Shown here piece after piece: positions 27,508 to 35,522 of a DNA stretch of 64,000 nucleotides. Source of the stretch: an uncultured Alphaproteobacteria bacterium (GTDB lineage Bacteria; Pseudomonadota; Alphaproteobacteria; Rhizobiales; Beijerinckiaceae); contig CALKHP010000034.1 in NCBI GenBank assembly GCA_937988775.1, positions 42,795 to 106,794 on the forward strand, written 5' to 3'. Each line of letters begins with the position of its first letter. The first letter of the stretch is position 1. The notes below the pieces were generated by a model. The model saw nothing but the letters and a program-made list of their open reading frames with translations, was not told the origin of the DNA and ran no database searches. The position numbers and the translations under genes were made by a program.

Positions 27508-30051
27508 TCAGCGACAAGGTGGTGTGCCGGGCCGACCGCAGGCCTGCCGATTCTGCTGGGGGGCGCGGGCGCGCTGTTGCGCGGCCTGCATCGCCCTCTG
27601 CTGGGCAGCCTGCTGCGCCCTCTGTTGGGCAGCCTGTTGCGCCCGCTGTTGGGCCGCCTGCATCGCCCGCTGCTGGGCAGCCTGCTGTGCCCGTTGCTGA
27701 GCCGCCTGCTGTGCCCGCTGTTGGGCCGCCTGTTGCGCTGCCTGTTGCGCCCGCTGCTGGGCTGCCTGTTGCGCCCGCTGCTGGGTAGCCTGCTGCGCCC
27801 GTTCCTGCGCTGCCCGTTGCGCCCTTTGCTGGCCCGCCTGCTGGGCGCGTTGCTGCGCCGCCTGCTCGGCGCGCTGGCGGGCGACGTCCTGCGCCCGCTG
27901 CTGGGCGGCCGGTGCGCCAGGGCGAGCGGATATGGCTGGGGTAGCGCTCGGCATCGGGGCGGCGCCAGGCGGTCTGGCTGGTCTGGCCGGCTGAGTCCCT
28001 CGTGCGGTCTCAGGGATGTTTTGCGGCTGGTGCAGGCCCGGGCGCCGGCCGGGCTGTGGAGCAATGTTGCCAGGCGTCGGCAGAGGCCGCGCCCCCTGAA
28101 CTGGCGGTGCGACGAGCGCGCCGGGTCTCCGGCCGGACTGTGGCTGCGGCAGAGGCGTGCGTTGCGCCGGATTGATGACGGGGCCGTTGGGCGCTCGCGT
28201 CTGCGGCGCAGTATTATCCGGAACCGGCAGCGGACGGCCACCCTGGACCGGCGCGACCGCCGTTGCGCCCGGCCTCTGCCCGGGTTGCGGCAGCGGTAGA
28301 GGCCTACGCTGCGCGGGGTTGCCGATGACGCCGTTGGGAGCCTGTGGCGGCGCGACGACACCCGGACGGGGAGACGGGCCAACCTGTCCGGGGGCAAGAG
28401 AGGCCGGTCTGCTGAGTTGACGCGCCCGCAGCGCGGCTGGCAGCGCGACGGCAGCGGCTGCCGCCGCGGCGCTCGCCACCGGATGCGCCTGGATGATGCT
28501 TTGCGGGCCCGGGCCCGGCTGCTGGATGCCTACAGGCGGTACGTTGGTGGGTTGGGGTGCGACGGAACCGGCCGGGCCAGTCGGTAGCGGCTCGACCCGG
28601 TGTCCCGCAGGGTCTGTAACCACGACCGTCCGCTCCGTTGGATTGGCGACGACGGTGTTGTGGATGTTGACGTTGATGACGTTTACCGGCGGCGGAGCGA
28701 CATAGCGCGGACGCTCGACCCATAACGGAACCGGGTGATAGATCGGGATTGGCAGGACGTATTCCTCGATCGGCGGCGGAGGCGGCGGCAGTTCGACGAA
28801 ATAGACCGGCCGGGGTGGTAGGAAGAAGACCGGCACCGGTGGAGGCGGCGGCAGTTCGTAGACCGGATCGGCGAAGTAGACGACCGGCCGCTCCACATAG
28901 ACGATCTCTTCCTCCGGCGGCGGCGGCACATCGTAGTCGATGGCGGTAAAGGAGGCAGGCGGTTCCAGCGCCGCGGCGAAATGCGCCAGGCGTCGGCGCG
29001 CCTCATGGGCATGCGGCCCACGCGCATAACGTCGGAGATAGGACCAATAGGCGTCCGGCGTATCCGCCACCGCGCTCTCGTGCCAGGTTGCCGCCTCGCG
29101 GCGCGCCGCGACGATCACCCGCACGCGCTTGGCGAGCGGATCGCGCGGATAGGCGGCGAGGAAATCGAGATAGCCGCGCATCGTGTCGCGAGCCAACGCC
29201 GCCAGATAGGCGTCATGCGCATCGAAATCCTTGATCGGCTTCGAGCCCAGTTCGGAAAAGCGGTCGGCCGTCGGTTGTGGCGCGGCGTTCGAGCGCTCGA
29301 AGAACAGGAACGGCTTGTCGATCCGCGAGACCTGCCACGGCAACTCGCCGCCATGGGTCAGTTCGTCGACGCGCAGCCGGACGCGCTCGAACAACGCATC
29401 AAGCGGCAGGCCGCCCTCCTTGATCATCTCCGACAGCGAGGTTGCGTAGGCACCATACGGCCCCTTCCCCTCGGAGCCGATCGTGCCGGGCGCAGCGTTG
29501 AAGGCGATGAGTGTGCCAGGATCCGGTTGCATCAGCGCCAGACCGCCAGCCAACGGCTGGCCAGCCTTCGCGAAGCCATTGGGATAGGCGGCGTCGAGGA
29601 CGACGATGCGCGCCTTGATGTTCAGCGCCGCCAGCGGCCGGGTGAGGTCACTCACCCTGATCGCGGCAAGCGGCACATCCGCGTCGCGCTCGATGCGCGC
29701 GTCGATCGGCACGAGATAGTTCTCGCCCTCGTATTGCAGGCCGTAGCCGGAGAAATAAACCAACGCCACGGTGTCGGGGCCGGTGGCGTTCGCCTTGTCC
29801 AGGAAGTCGCGGAAGGAGGCGCGTAGCGCCGCCGTGTCAAGATCGCGGGCGCCGACGACGTCAAACCCGGCAGCCTGCAGCGTCTGCGCGACAAGACCGG
29901 CATCGTTGGCGGCAGTCGCGAGCGCGCCGGTCTGATAGGCGCCATTGCCGATGACCAAGGCGACGCGCTTTTCCAGGGGTTCCGCCCGAGCGAGCACCGG
30001 CAGGATGAGAAGGCAAATCAGGATGATGAGCAATCGCGGCAGCTTGGACAT
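27508..30051 (-). CDS. Pseudo-caspase (C14-like fold, catalytic residues lost) with Pro-rich and Gln/Ala-repeat tail
   Basis: About 847 residues from MSKLPRLLIILICLLILPVLARA, a signal peptide. Residues 25-260 are a caspase/metacaspase-like domain (EKRVALVIGNGAYQ). The catalytic histidine of the usual SGHG is tyrosine (SGYG, Y103), and the catalytic cysteine of DAC is alanine (LDAAYPNGF, A155), so it should be proteolytically dead. A helical region follows, then a long proline-rich part (PPPPEEEIVYVERP and similar), and from about residue 710 an A-Q-Q-R-A-Q-Q repeat. The start at 30051 has GGTGG upstream; an ATG six bases earlier is possible. Likely a periplasmic or envelope scaffold. Confidence 0.85.
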   Translation of the reverse strand: MSKLPRLLIILICLLILPVLARAEPLEKRVALVIGNGAYQTGALATAANDAGLVAQTLQAAGFDVVGARDLDTAALRASFRDFLDKANATGPDTVALVYFSGYGLQYEGENYLVPIDARIERDADVPLAAIRVSDLTRPLAALNIKARIVVLDAAYPNGFAKAGQPLAGGLALMQPDPGTLIAFNAAPGTIGSEGKGPYGAYATSLSEMIKEGGLPLDALFERVRLRVDELTHGGELPWQVSRIDKPFLFFERSNAAPQPTADRFSELGSKPIKDFDAHDAYLAALARDTMRGYLDFLAAYPRDPLAKRVRVIVAARREAATWHESAVADTPDAYWSYLRRYARGPHAHEARRRLAHFAAALEPPASFTAIDYDVPPPPEEEIVYVERPVVYFADPVYELPPPPPVPVFFLPPRPVYFVELPPPPPPIEEYVLPIPIYHPVPLWVERPRYVAPPPVNVINVNIHNTVVANPTERTVVVTDPAGHRVEPLPTGPAGSVAPQPTNVPPVGIQQPGPGPQSIIQAHPVASAAAAAAAVALPAALRARQLSRPASLAPGQVGPSPRPGVVAPPQAPNGVIGNPAQRRPLPLPQPGQRPGATAVAPVQGGRPLPVPDNTAPQTRAPNGPVINPAQRTPLPQPQSGRRPGALVAPPVQGARPLPTPGNIAPQPGRRPGLHQPQNIPETARGTQPARPARPPGAAPMPSATPAISARPGAPAAQQRAQDVARQRAEQAAQQRAQQAGQQRAQRAAQERAQQATQQRAQQAAQQRAQQAAQQAAQQRAQQAAQQRAQQAAQQRAMQAAQQRAQQAAQQRAQQAAQQRAMQAAQQRARAPQQNRQACGRPGTPPCR
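27540..27905 (-). repeat. 24-bp tandem repeat encoding (AQQRAQQA)n
   Basis: Imperfect tandem units of 24 bp, sometimes shortened to 12 bp, encode Gln/Ala/Arg octads at the C-terminus of the pseudo-caspase. Units differ at synonymous and a few nonsynonymous sites, so the array is old but likely length-variable. It predicts a long continuous alpha-helix or coiled coil rich in Gln. Confidence 0.85.
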
Positions 30052-30303
30052 GGGCATTTCCACCAACGAACCGACACACTGTGGCACGGCTAGCCTGAAC
30101 CGCAATTGAATGGGAAACCGGGTCAGTGCGCAACTCCATTGACAGCGATTCTGACGACACGGGCGACTGACCGGATACGAAATAGGGCGACATGATTGTC
30201 CTGTCAGGAAGCGTTCGAGGTTTTCATCATCCGGCCACAAAAATACCTCGGAGCAGGAGCGCGGTCCTCGGCGCTGGGCGGCGATGATTCTGGGGACTTT
30301 CCG

Positions 30304-30549
30304 ATGCGAAATTTGGCTTTTGCTGCGGTGGTTGGGTTGCTGGCCGCTGGGCCTGCCATGGCGGGACCTGGCAACCGGAGCCAATGCACCGGCCTTTGCG
30401 CGCAAGGCTATATCTGGGCGCAGGAGAACCAGATCATGAACCCCGAGGTTTGTGCTGGCCAGCCGGAGGGGTTTGTGGCGGGATGCGGTGCTTATCTGAA
30501 TGACACAGCGCTCGGCAGTGCGGACGATGAAGGCGACGAACTGAACTGA
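30304..30549 (+). CDS. Small secreted cysteine-containing protein, unknown function
   Basis: An 81-aa protein from MRNLAFAAVVGLLAAGPAMAG, a clear signal peptide with AMA cleavage. The mature part has four cysteines (CTGLC, VCAG, GCG) and an acidic C-terminus (SADDEGDELN). The ATG has GGGGA upstream. Even cysteine number and export suggest disulphide bonds. I recognise no family. Confidence 0.6.
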   Translation: MRNLAFAAVVGLLAAGPAMAGPGNRSQCTGLCAQGYIWAQENQIMNPEVCAGQPEGFVAGCGAYLNDTALGSADDEGDELN

Positions 30550-30803
30550 CCGCGCCCGAAAAAAACCAGAAGCGGGCTGGAGGTTCGCTAAGAAGCGGTC
30601 TGTTTAGAGGAGCTGATGGGCACGCGCCGCTTGGGTCGAATCTGCGTTGAATATGAGAAGAGTCAGCATCCGAAGCGTCTTCCCCTCGGCTGAGAGCTTC
30701 GGATCGCCGGAAGCCGCGAAAGCAATTCCGGACCCAGTCCTTCCAAAGATCGGCCGCCCATCCTATGTCCGCCCCTTTGTGTCGCGATGTGAGAGAGGCG
30801 TCC

Positions 30804-31040
30804 GTGGAACGGCGACGTATCAACAAGGGCAACCTGATCACCATCATCAGTCTGGTCATCTTGGTCGGGACGGAGATCGTCGGCGCGACGATCGCCATGG
30901 CATATGTGGCGGGCAGTTTTCTGGAATTCGAGCAAGACCTGCTCTACGCGCTGCTCGGGACCGGCTTTTTGGTTGGCGGCTGGTTCACGTGGAAGTTTGC
31001 GCGCGCAGCCAATCGGGTTGAGCCGATCATGGAGGAGTAG
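30804..31040 (+). CDS. Small membrane protein, unknown function
   Basis: About 78 residues from a GTG preceded by GAGAGG (an ATG at 30765 is an alternative giving 91 aa). Two hydrophobic helices (ITIISLVILVGTEIVGATIAMAYVAG and LLYALLGTGFLVGGWFTWKFA, given here in part) are separated by FLEFEQD. Basic residues precede the first helix. It lies ahead of, and converges with, the COG4705-like gene. No family recognised. Confidence 0.55.
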   Translation: MERRRINKGNLITIISLVILVGTEIVGATIAMAYVAGSFLEFEQDLLYALLGTGFLVGGWFTWKFARAANRVEPIMEE

Positions 31041-31098
31041 TGCTCGTCTATCGCGAGCGCTCTTTAGCCCCGCCACCTTTCGGTAGCGGGGCCCTTGG

Positions 31099-31875
31099 CT
31101 AATGGGCGGGAGCAACTTCGGGGATCCGTGCTGCGCGCTGCGGCAGGAGGATCACGCACAAGACGATGAAGACGGCCAGGGCAAGCGAGGCCAACGGTCG
31201 GCTCAAGGCTAACCCGCCATGGTCAAGCGGCTTGTCCAAGAAATCGCCGACCGTCGCTCCCAGCGGGCGCGTGAGGATGAACGCGGCCCAGAACAACGCG
31301 ACGCGCGAGATGCTGGTCCATTCATAGAGCGCGATGAGCGCGAGGAGACCGGCTCCAAAGAGCAGTGCGCCTCCCTCGTAGCCGAGGCCACCGGTGTCGG
31401 CCACCCAATCGCCAAGCGCGGTTCCGAGCGTCTGTGAGAACGTGATGGCTGCCCAATAGAATGCCTCGACCTTGGGACGGCTGACGGTGTTGACCGAGAT
31501 CGTCCCTTCGGACCAATACCAAGCCGCAAGGATTGCCATCAGGCAGAGGAACAAGAGGGTCGAGCCGCCGGTGTAGCCGATGCCGAGGGAGCGATCGGCA
31601 AAATCGGCCATCGTGGTTCCAAAGGTCGTGGATGCGACAATTGTCGCCCAGTAGAGAAACGGGTGAAATTTTCGCGCGCGAATCTGGGCGACAACGAGCG
31701 TCGCGAGGATTGCGAGAAAGAGCGCCGTTCCGGCGAGATATCCCCAGTTGAGCGTCATGGTGACGGTGTCGCCGCCGGTTTCTCCAAGCGTCGTGGCGGC
31801 AATCTTGACGACCCAAAAACCAAGGGTAACGGCGGGGACCTTGCTCAGCGCCTGTTGCTTCCAGTCATTCTGCAT
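31099..31875 (-). CDS. COG4705-type multi-pass membrane protein with fourfold internal repeat
   Basis: About 258 residues from MQNDWKQQALSKVPAVTLGF. It shows eight or so membrane segments and four copies of a related motif: TTLGETGGDTV, TTFGTTMADFADR, QTLGTALGDWVAD and RPLGATVGDFLDK. This T-x-G-x-T-x-x-D pattern once per repeat is typical of COG4705 proteins of unknown function, and the conserved acidic residues inside membrane segments suggest ion or metal transport. The ATG at 31875 has AGGA upstream. Confidence 0.8.
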   Translation of the reverse strand: MQNDWKQQALSKVPAVTLGFWVVKIAATTLGETGGDTVTMTLNWGYLAGTALFLAILATLVVAQIRARKFHPFLYWATIVASTTFGTTMADFADRSLGIGYTGGSTLLFLCLMAILAAWYWSEGTISVNTVSRPKVEAFYWAAITFSQTLGTALGDWVADTGGLGYEGGALLFGAGLLALIALYEWTSISRVALFWAAFILTRPLGATVGDFLDKPLDHGGLALSRPLASLALAVFIVLCVILLPQRAARIPEVAPAH

Positions 31876-32198
31876 CGCGTGCATCCTGTGTCGTGTGAGC
31901 GCCCAGCACAGGCAGCGCGTCATATCGGGCGAGAGTTCGGCACGATCGACTGAGCATGATTGCGCAATTTGCCGCAGTGGCAGCAGGGCGCCGAGACTTT
32001 TGGGTCGGCTCACCTCGATGATGGCCGGGAGATTCGGGGAAAGGTTTTTGAGGGAGTTCTGGATGGCGAAAGCGAAGCGGCCGGCGCGAATACACAACGT
32101 GCGCCGGCCACCTTACGCCTCGTGTCCGGCAAGCCGTCTCGCGGACCGGATAGGACAACACTGCGTCAGTATAGTTAGCAAACGATTACCGGGCTTTC

Positions 32199-32480
32199 TC
32201 AGCACGGCACCTCGATCGGGTCGCCATATTCGTCGTAGGCTCGGCAATAACCGCCGTATCGACGGTCCGGTGCTGTTCCGGCTCCAACGATGGCGCCGCC
32301 CGCACCACCGATCGCCGCGCCAGCTAAGGCACCAGACGCCCGCCCGGTAGCGGCACCCCCGATTATAGCGCCTGCTCCGGCGCCAAGAAGGCCGCCGGCA
32401 ACGGCGCGGTCGCCGGGTGAATCGCTGACGCAGCCCGCGAGGCTGCCAGCTAGGGCCGCGCATAGGATGATGTTCCGCAT
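32199..32480 (-). CDS. Glycine-zipper lipoprotein (copy 1 of a duplicated pair)
   Basis: 93 residues from MRNIILCAALAGSLAGC with a lipobox (LAGC, Cys17). It is followed by a glycine-zipper segment (GGLLGAGAGAIIGGAATG and GGAGGAIVGAG) and a conserved YGGYCRAYDEYGDPIEVPC-type end. Glycine zippers insert in or pack against membranes. The start has GGAG eight bases upstream. A close paralogue with the same C-terminus is at 61437-61718, and both are followed upstream by the same partner gene. Confidence 0.82.
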   Translation of the reverse strand: MRNIILCAALAGSLAGCVSDSPGDRAVAGGLLGAGAGAIIGGAATGRASGALAGAAIGGAGGAIVGAGTAPDRRYGGYCRAYDEYGDPIEVPC

Positions 32481-32589
32481 GAAGAGAACTCCGCTGTTGC
32501 GTTTAAGGCGCCGCCTGACCGGCGAATCATTCACGTTCCTGGTGTCACTTGGTTCCATCAGGTTCAGGGTCCGACAAGATCAATCGTCA

Positions 32590-32901
32590 TCAATCGTCCC
32601 ATCCCTCGCGATGATACCAGCGCCGCTCATGCCAGCGCGGCCCGCCATAGTAGGCGCGCGGTGGGCCATAATAGACGCGAGGCCCGCCATAGTAGCCATA
32701 GCCACGGTAAACTGGCGCGGGCCGCCAACGGTGCCGATACCGCACGCAACGCCCCCACGGATCTGGGCGCCAACCTGGGCCGCAGCCGCCAGCGACCGTA
32801 GTGATCGCGGATGGAACCTCTGTCGGCGCTAGCGGCATGGCCTGCGCGGCTGTGATGACGCCGGCAAATCCGAAAGCGATGACCATTGCTGCAAGCTTCA
32901 T
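32590..32901 (-). CDS. GCG_CRPN-type secreted Cys/Tyr/Arg-rich protein (copy 1)
   Basis: 103 residues from MKLAAMVIAFGFAG, with a signal peptide ending AQA. The mature part has AITTVAGGCGPGWRPDPWGRC, the GCG prefix and CRP-like core, and then Tyr/Gly/Pro/Arg repeats (GGPRVYYGPPRAYYGGPRW). Such proteins are common and of unknown function in Hyphomicrobiales, probably surface or envelope components. It sits 109 bp upstream of the glycine-zipper gene; its paralogue at 61768 has the same partner. Confidence 0.8.
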   Translation of the reverse strand: MKLAAMVIAFGFAGVITAAQAMPLAPTEVPSAITTVAGGCGPGWRPDPWGRCVRYRHRWRPAPVYRGYGYYGGPRVYYGPPRAYYGGPRWHERRWYHREGWDD

Positions 32902-32990
32902 GTGACCCTCCATGATCAGCCCGCCCATCTCACGGCGTAGAGCCTGAATGTGGCGTGAAAAGCCCCTTTCGCTGCTGTTCGGATTCTGCC
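32902..32990 (-). promoter_or_regulatory. Conserved 5' leader shared by both GCG_CRPN gene copies (copy 1)
   Basis: The region just upstream of the start codon is nearly identical to that before the paralogue at 62055. It includes GATCAGCCC, CCCATCTCACGGCGTAG, and GCCTGAATGTGGCGTGAAA on the plus strand. Conservation outside coding sequence suggests a shared promoter or post-transcriptional control element. Read in one frame it also encodes RHIQALRREMGGLI, so a conserved leader peptide is an alternative. Confidence 0.5.
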
Positions 32991-33096
32991 GCGCCCACCC
33001 TCTGAAGCGGCTTGGAACCCATGCCCCTCGCTCTCGGGTGGCTCTCGCCGCCGATGGATGCAGGATACGGCTGTCAGCTTTGCCGACAGACGAACT

Positions 33097-33137
33097 GTAA
33101 AAAGGAGAGCGGACGGCATTCACCGTCCGCTCTCCTT
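33097..33137 (-). terminator. Rho-independent terminator of the HhH gene
   Basis: A perfect 15-bp stem (33102-33116 with 33123-33137) encloses a six-base loop. On the minus strand the hairpin is followed by TTTTT. It lies seven bases past the stop of the leftward helix-hairpin-helix gene. Confidence 0.88.
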
Positions 33138-33143
33138 GTATAT

Positions 33144-33476
33144 TTAGAATTTGACCTTGCCCTTGATCGCCGCCTCGGCATTGGCGGGAACGACCTTCTT
33201 GGCGACGAAGTCGTCCCAGTTCTTGTACGGCCGCTTGGCGATGATTAGCTTCGCACGAGCCTCGCCGATCTGGGGCAGCTTGTCGAGATCGGCGGCAGGC
33301 GCGGTGTTGAGGTTGACAAGCTGGCTCTGCGGCGTGGCCGCCTTTGGAGCGGCGGCAGGGGCCGCCGGCGCGGTCTTTGCCGGAGGGGCAGCCGGAGCAG
33401 GAGTTTGTGCAAAGGCGAAGGGGGCGGCGACAAGCGACGCGGCGAGGATGGCAGCGGTCGTGACGATGCGTTTCAT
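33144..33476 (-). CDS. Secreted helix-hairpin-helix (ComEA-like) protein
   Basis: 110 residues from MKRIVTTAAILAASLVAAPFAFA, a signal peptide, followed by an Ala/Pro-rich linker (TPAPAAPPAKTAPAAPAA) and a C-terminal helix-hairpin-helix domain. The sequence QLVNLNTAPAADLDKLPQIGEARAKLI matches the ComEA/DUF655 pattern of sequence-independent DNA binding. GGAG lies seven bases upstream. It would act in the periplasm, perhaps binding incoming or extracellular DNA. A strong terminator follows. Confidence 0.85.
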   Translation of the reverse strand: MKRIVTTAAILAASLVAAPFAFAQTPAPAAPPAKTAPAAPAAAPKAATPQSQLVNLNTAPAADLDKLPQIGEARAKLIIAKRPYKNWDDFVAKKVVPANAEAAIKGKVKF

Positions 33477-34148
33477 GGCAGGTCTCCGGTTTACCCAGCG
33501 TCCGTTTCGAGTATCCGCCAGCCGGGCTAGAGCGGATACTGCCAGAGATACCGAAGCAAAAATGAACACTCGCAAACTGGCGGGTTCCGGCGCTGTTCAT
33601 CCGTTTGGTCAAATGTGGGCGGGGTGAGCGGCGGGCGGCTAAAAATCGTCAAAAGGCGCGTGGTCTTTCACGCTGACCTCGTCCTGTCACGCCGTGTCGG
33701 CGCAGGTTATCGTATCCGCGATCCGAGATGGTCGGATGTTCCGCTCGGGGCGCGACTTCGCGGCCTGGCTCGGTCTCTCAGGCCAGGGGGGCGATTCTTG
33801 CACCTTGGGAGTGGATTCCTGCCTGACCGTTTCAGGAAGGCCGAACGCGATAGCTGCCGTTGATCGTGCCAAAGCAACGCGGCAGCTCGCGACCGCATAG
33901 CTGCCGCTCATGGCAGGAAACGGAATCTGACAGCGGACCTTGCCGATGACCGTCGTCGCAGACCATATCTGTCGCGCATGTCATGTGCAGGCGTGGCGTT
34001 TTAGTCGCGATTTCTTTGTCACTAAATTTTTGGCCGTGAGGTCGGTCTTCTCAGACCCCGTCGACGTCAACAGCCGCATGGATCGTCGATTCGCACCTTG
34101 ATTTTCAGGTGGCATTTTGCTACCTATGCTGCCACGCAGGAGATGAAT
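33477..34148. other. Gene-free stretch with an IS110 fragment
   Basis: 672 bp between the helix-hairpin-helix gene and the toxin-antitoxin pair. It holds an IS110-type transposase fragment (33694-33792) and otherwise only short open frames without family features. The last 100 bp include the likely promoter of the antitoxin gene. Confidence 0.45.
33694..33792 (+). pseudogene. Remnant of an IS110-family transposase
   Basis: The forward frame reads AQVIVSAIRDGRMFRSGRDF then AAWLGLSGQGG. This matches the conserved C-terminal transposase_20 region of IS110/IS1111 elements (xFxSGRxFAAWLGLxPxQ). Only about 33 codons remain, without the N-terminal DEDD domain, so it is a dead fragment. Confidence 0.6.
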
Positions 34149-34505
34149 ATGGCTCAGTCCGTGAAACTCGCTGACGACATTATGGCACTCGTCCGCCGGG
34201 AAGCCGACCTTCAGAGCCGGTCCGTTGCAGGGCAGATCTCCCATTGGCTAAAGATCGGTCGGGCAATCGAACATTCCAGCACTTTCGACTATGGCCGGGT
34301 CAAGCTGGCGCTCGAGGGTCGGCTCGAAACCTCCGAACTCAAAGAGGGCGAGGTAGCCGCCTGGCTGGACGAATTCACCAACAAGATGGCTGAACCGACG
34401 GCGGATGAACAGGAGTTCTTCACCCAGCGCAGAATGCTCGGTCTTGGCGTTGGGCTAGATGCTGGCGGCAACCTCATCTATGCAAAGGATGGCGCAGCCG
34501 CATGA
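34149..34505 (+). CDS. ParD-like antitoxin of a zeta-type toxin pair
   Basis: 118 residues from MAQSVKLADDIMALVRREAD. The N-terminal part is a ribbon-helix-helix-like region (VKLADDIMALVRREADLQSR) as in ParD-like DUF3423 antitoxins. AGGAG lies six bases before the ATG at 34149; an ATG six bases earlier is possible. The stop overlaps the toxin start as ATGA, the standard arrangement for co-translated antitoxin-toxin operons. It should bind the toxin and autorepress the promoter. Confidence 0.8.
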   Translation: MAQSVKLADDIMALVRREADLQSRSVAGQISHWLKIGRAIEHSSTFDYGRVKLALEGRLETSELKEGEVAAWLDEFTNKMAEPTADEQEFFTQRRMLGLGVGLDAGGNLIYAKDGAAA

Positions 34506-35092
34506 GGCCCAGCCTTGTCCTGCTTGCCGGACCAAATGGCGCTGGCAAGTCGACGCTCTATCAGACCCGCGTTGCTCCAAGCTTCGCGGGTCCTTTTATC
34601 AATGCCGACATTATCCAGCGCGAGGAGCTCAAGGACATCTCCATGGAAGCGGCCTATAAGGCTGCCGAGGTTGCGCGCGACCGCCGGACGGAGATGCTTC
34701 GTGCAGGCAAGAGCTTTGCAACCGAGACCGTCTTCTCTCACCCATCGAAACTGGAAATCATCGAAGAGGCACGGGAGCATGACTACATCGTCATCGTCAT
34801 GCATGTCGGTGTCGACAGTCCCGATCTCTCCGTAGCGCGGGTTAAGGGACGCGCCGACGAAGGTGGTCATGATGTTCCGGAAGAAAAGGTTCGAGCGCGC
34901 TATACTCGTGGGCAGCCACTCATCCGCGAAGCCGTCCTGCGTTCCGACCGGGGTATGGTCTTTGACAACTCTCCGCTCAACGAACCCCCTCGTCAGGTTC
35001 TTGTATTTGCAAATGGCCGTCTTATGCAGGCCGCTCCCTACCTGCCAGGATGGGTACTCTCGGCCTATGCCGACGACCTCAAATTTCCGTGA
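34502..35092 (+). CDS. Zeta-toxin-like P-loop kinase
   Basis: 196 residues with Walker A LLAGPNGAGKSTL (residues about 7-19), followed by FINADIIQRE, a substrate-binding aspartate region, and later ETVFSHPSK, all features of the zeta/PezT toxin fold. Zeta toxins phosphorylate UDP-N-acetylglucosamine and block cell wall synthesis. Overlap with the ParD-like gene marks it as the toxin. Related chromosomal proteins may instead be general nucleotide or sugar kinases, so activity is inferred. Confidence 0.82.
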   Translation: MRPSLVLLAGPNGAGKSTLYQTRVAPSFAGPFINADIIQREELKDISMEAAYKAAEVARDRRTEMLRAGKSFATETVFSHPSKLEIIEEAREHDYIVIVMHVGVDSPDLSVARVKGRADEGGHDVPEEKVRARYTRGQPLIREAVLRSDRGMVFDNSPLNEPPRQVLVFANGRLMQAAPYLPGWVLSAYADDLKFP

Positions 35093-35522
35093 CGCCTATT
35101 CTCTGCGGCCGATAAGGAGCCCTATCGGCCAAATGCCCTTTGGTTTCCAACCTCGCGCCTTTTTTCTTTCACCCTTATATTTCAATCGATCCTATGGTGA
35201 ATCGCTATCTCGTACGCTGGTTACTGCCAAAATCGATCCGTAAGGCAGTGTTCAAAACGGCAGCCTCGACGAGTGTTCTCGTGTCTGGTTCAAATATTCA
35301 ACCGCTACGCTACAGTCATCCTTGGCTCCGATTTTCCACCGGAACCAAGTCTCGACGCCACGGCTGGACCCTGTTCAACATGAAGGTGACCGAAGATCCG
35401 ACCGCAGTCGCCGAGATTGAGCGACGCGAGTGGAATGTGCGATCCGAGGGAAGTCGGGACTCCTCTCTGACGGTCAATCATTGAGGCTGAACGCCGCCGC
35501 CGCATCGCTTACCTACGCCGGA
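35093..35522. other. Gene-free stretch after the toxin-antitoxin pair
   Basis: 430 bp. A forward frame at 35140-35484 is open for 114 codons but has no ribosome-binding site, no family resemblance and unlikely composition. I regard it as non-coding. No hairpin with a T-run was found after the toxin gene. Confidence 0.4.

Noticed and set aside
27540..27905. Regular short repeats that might be a CRISPR array
   Set aside because: Units are contiguous, 12/24 bp long, keep one reading frame (Gln/Ala/Arg octads) and have no unique spacers; they belong to the pseudo-caspase gene.
35140..35484. 114-codon forward frame after the toxin gene
   Set aside because: No ribosome-binding site, no recognisable motif and unusual composition; treated as non-coding.
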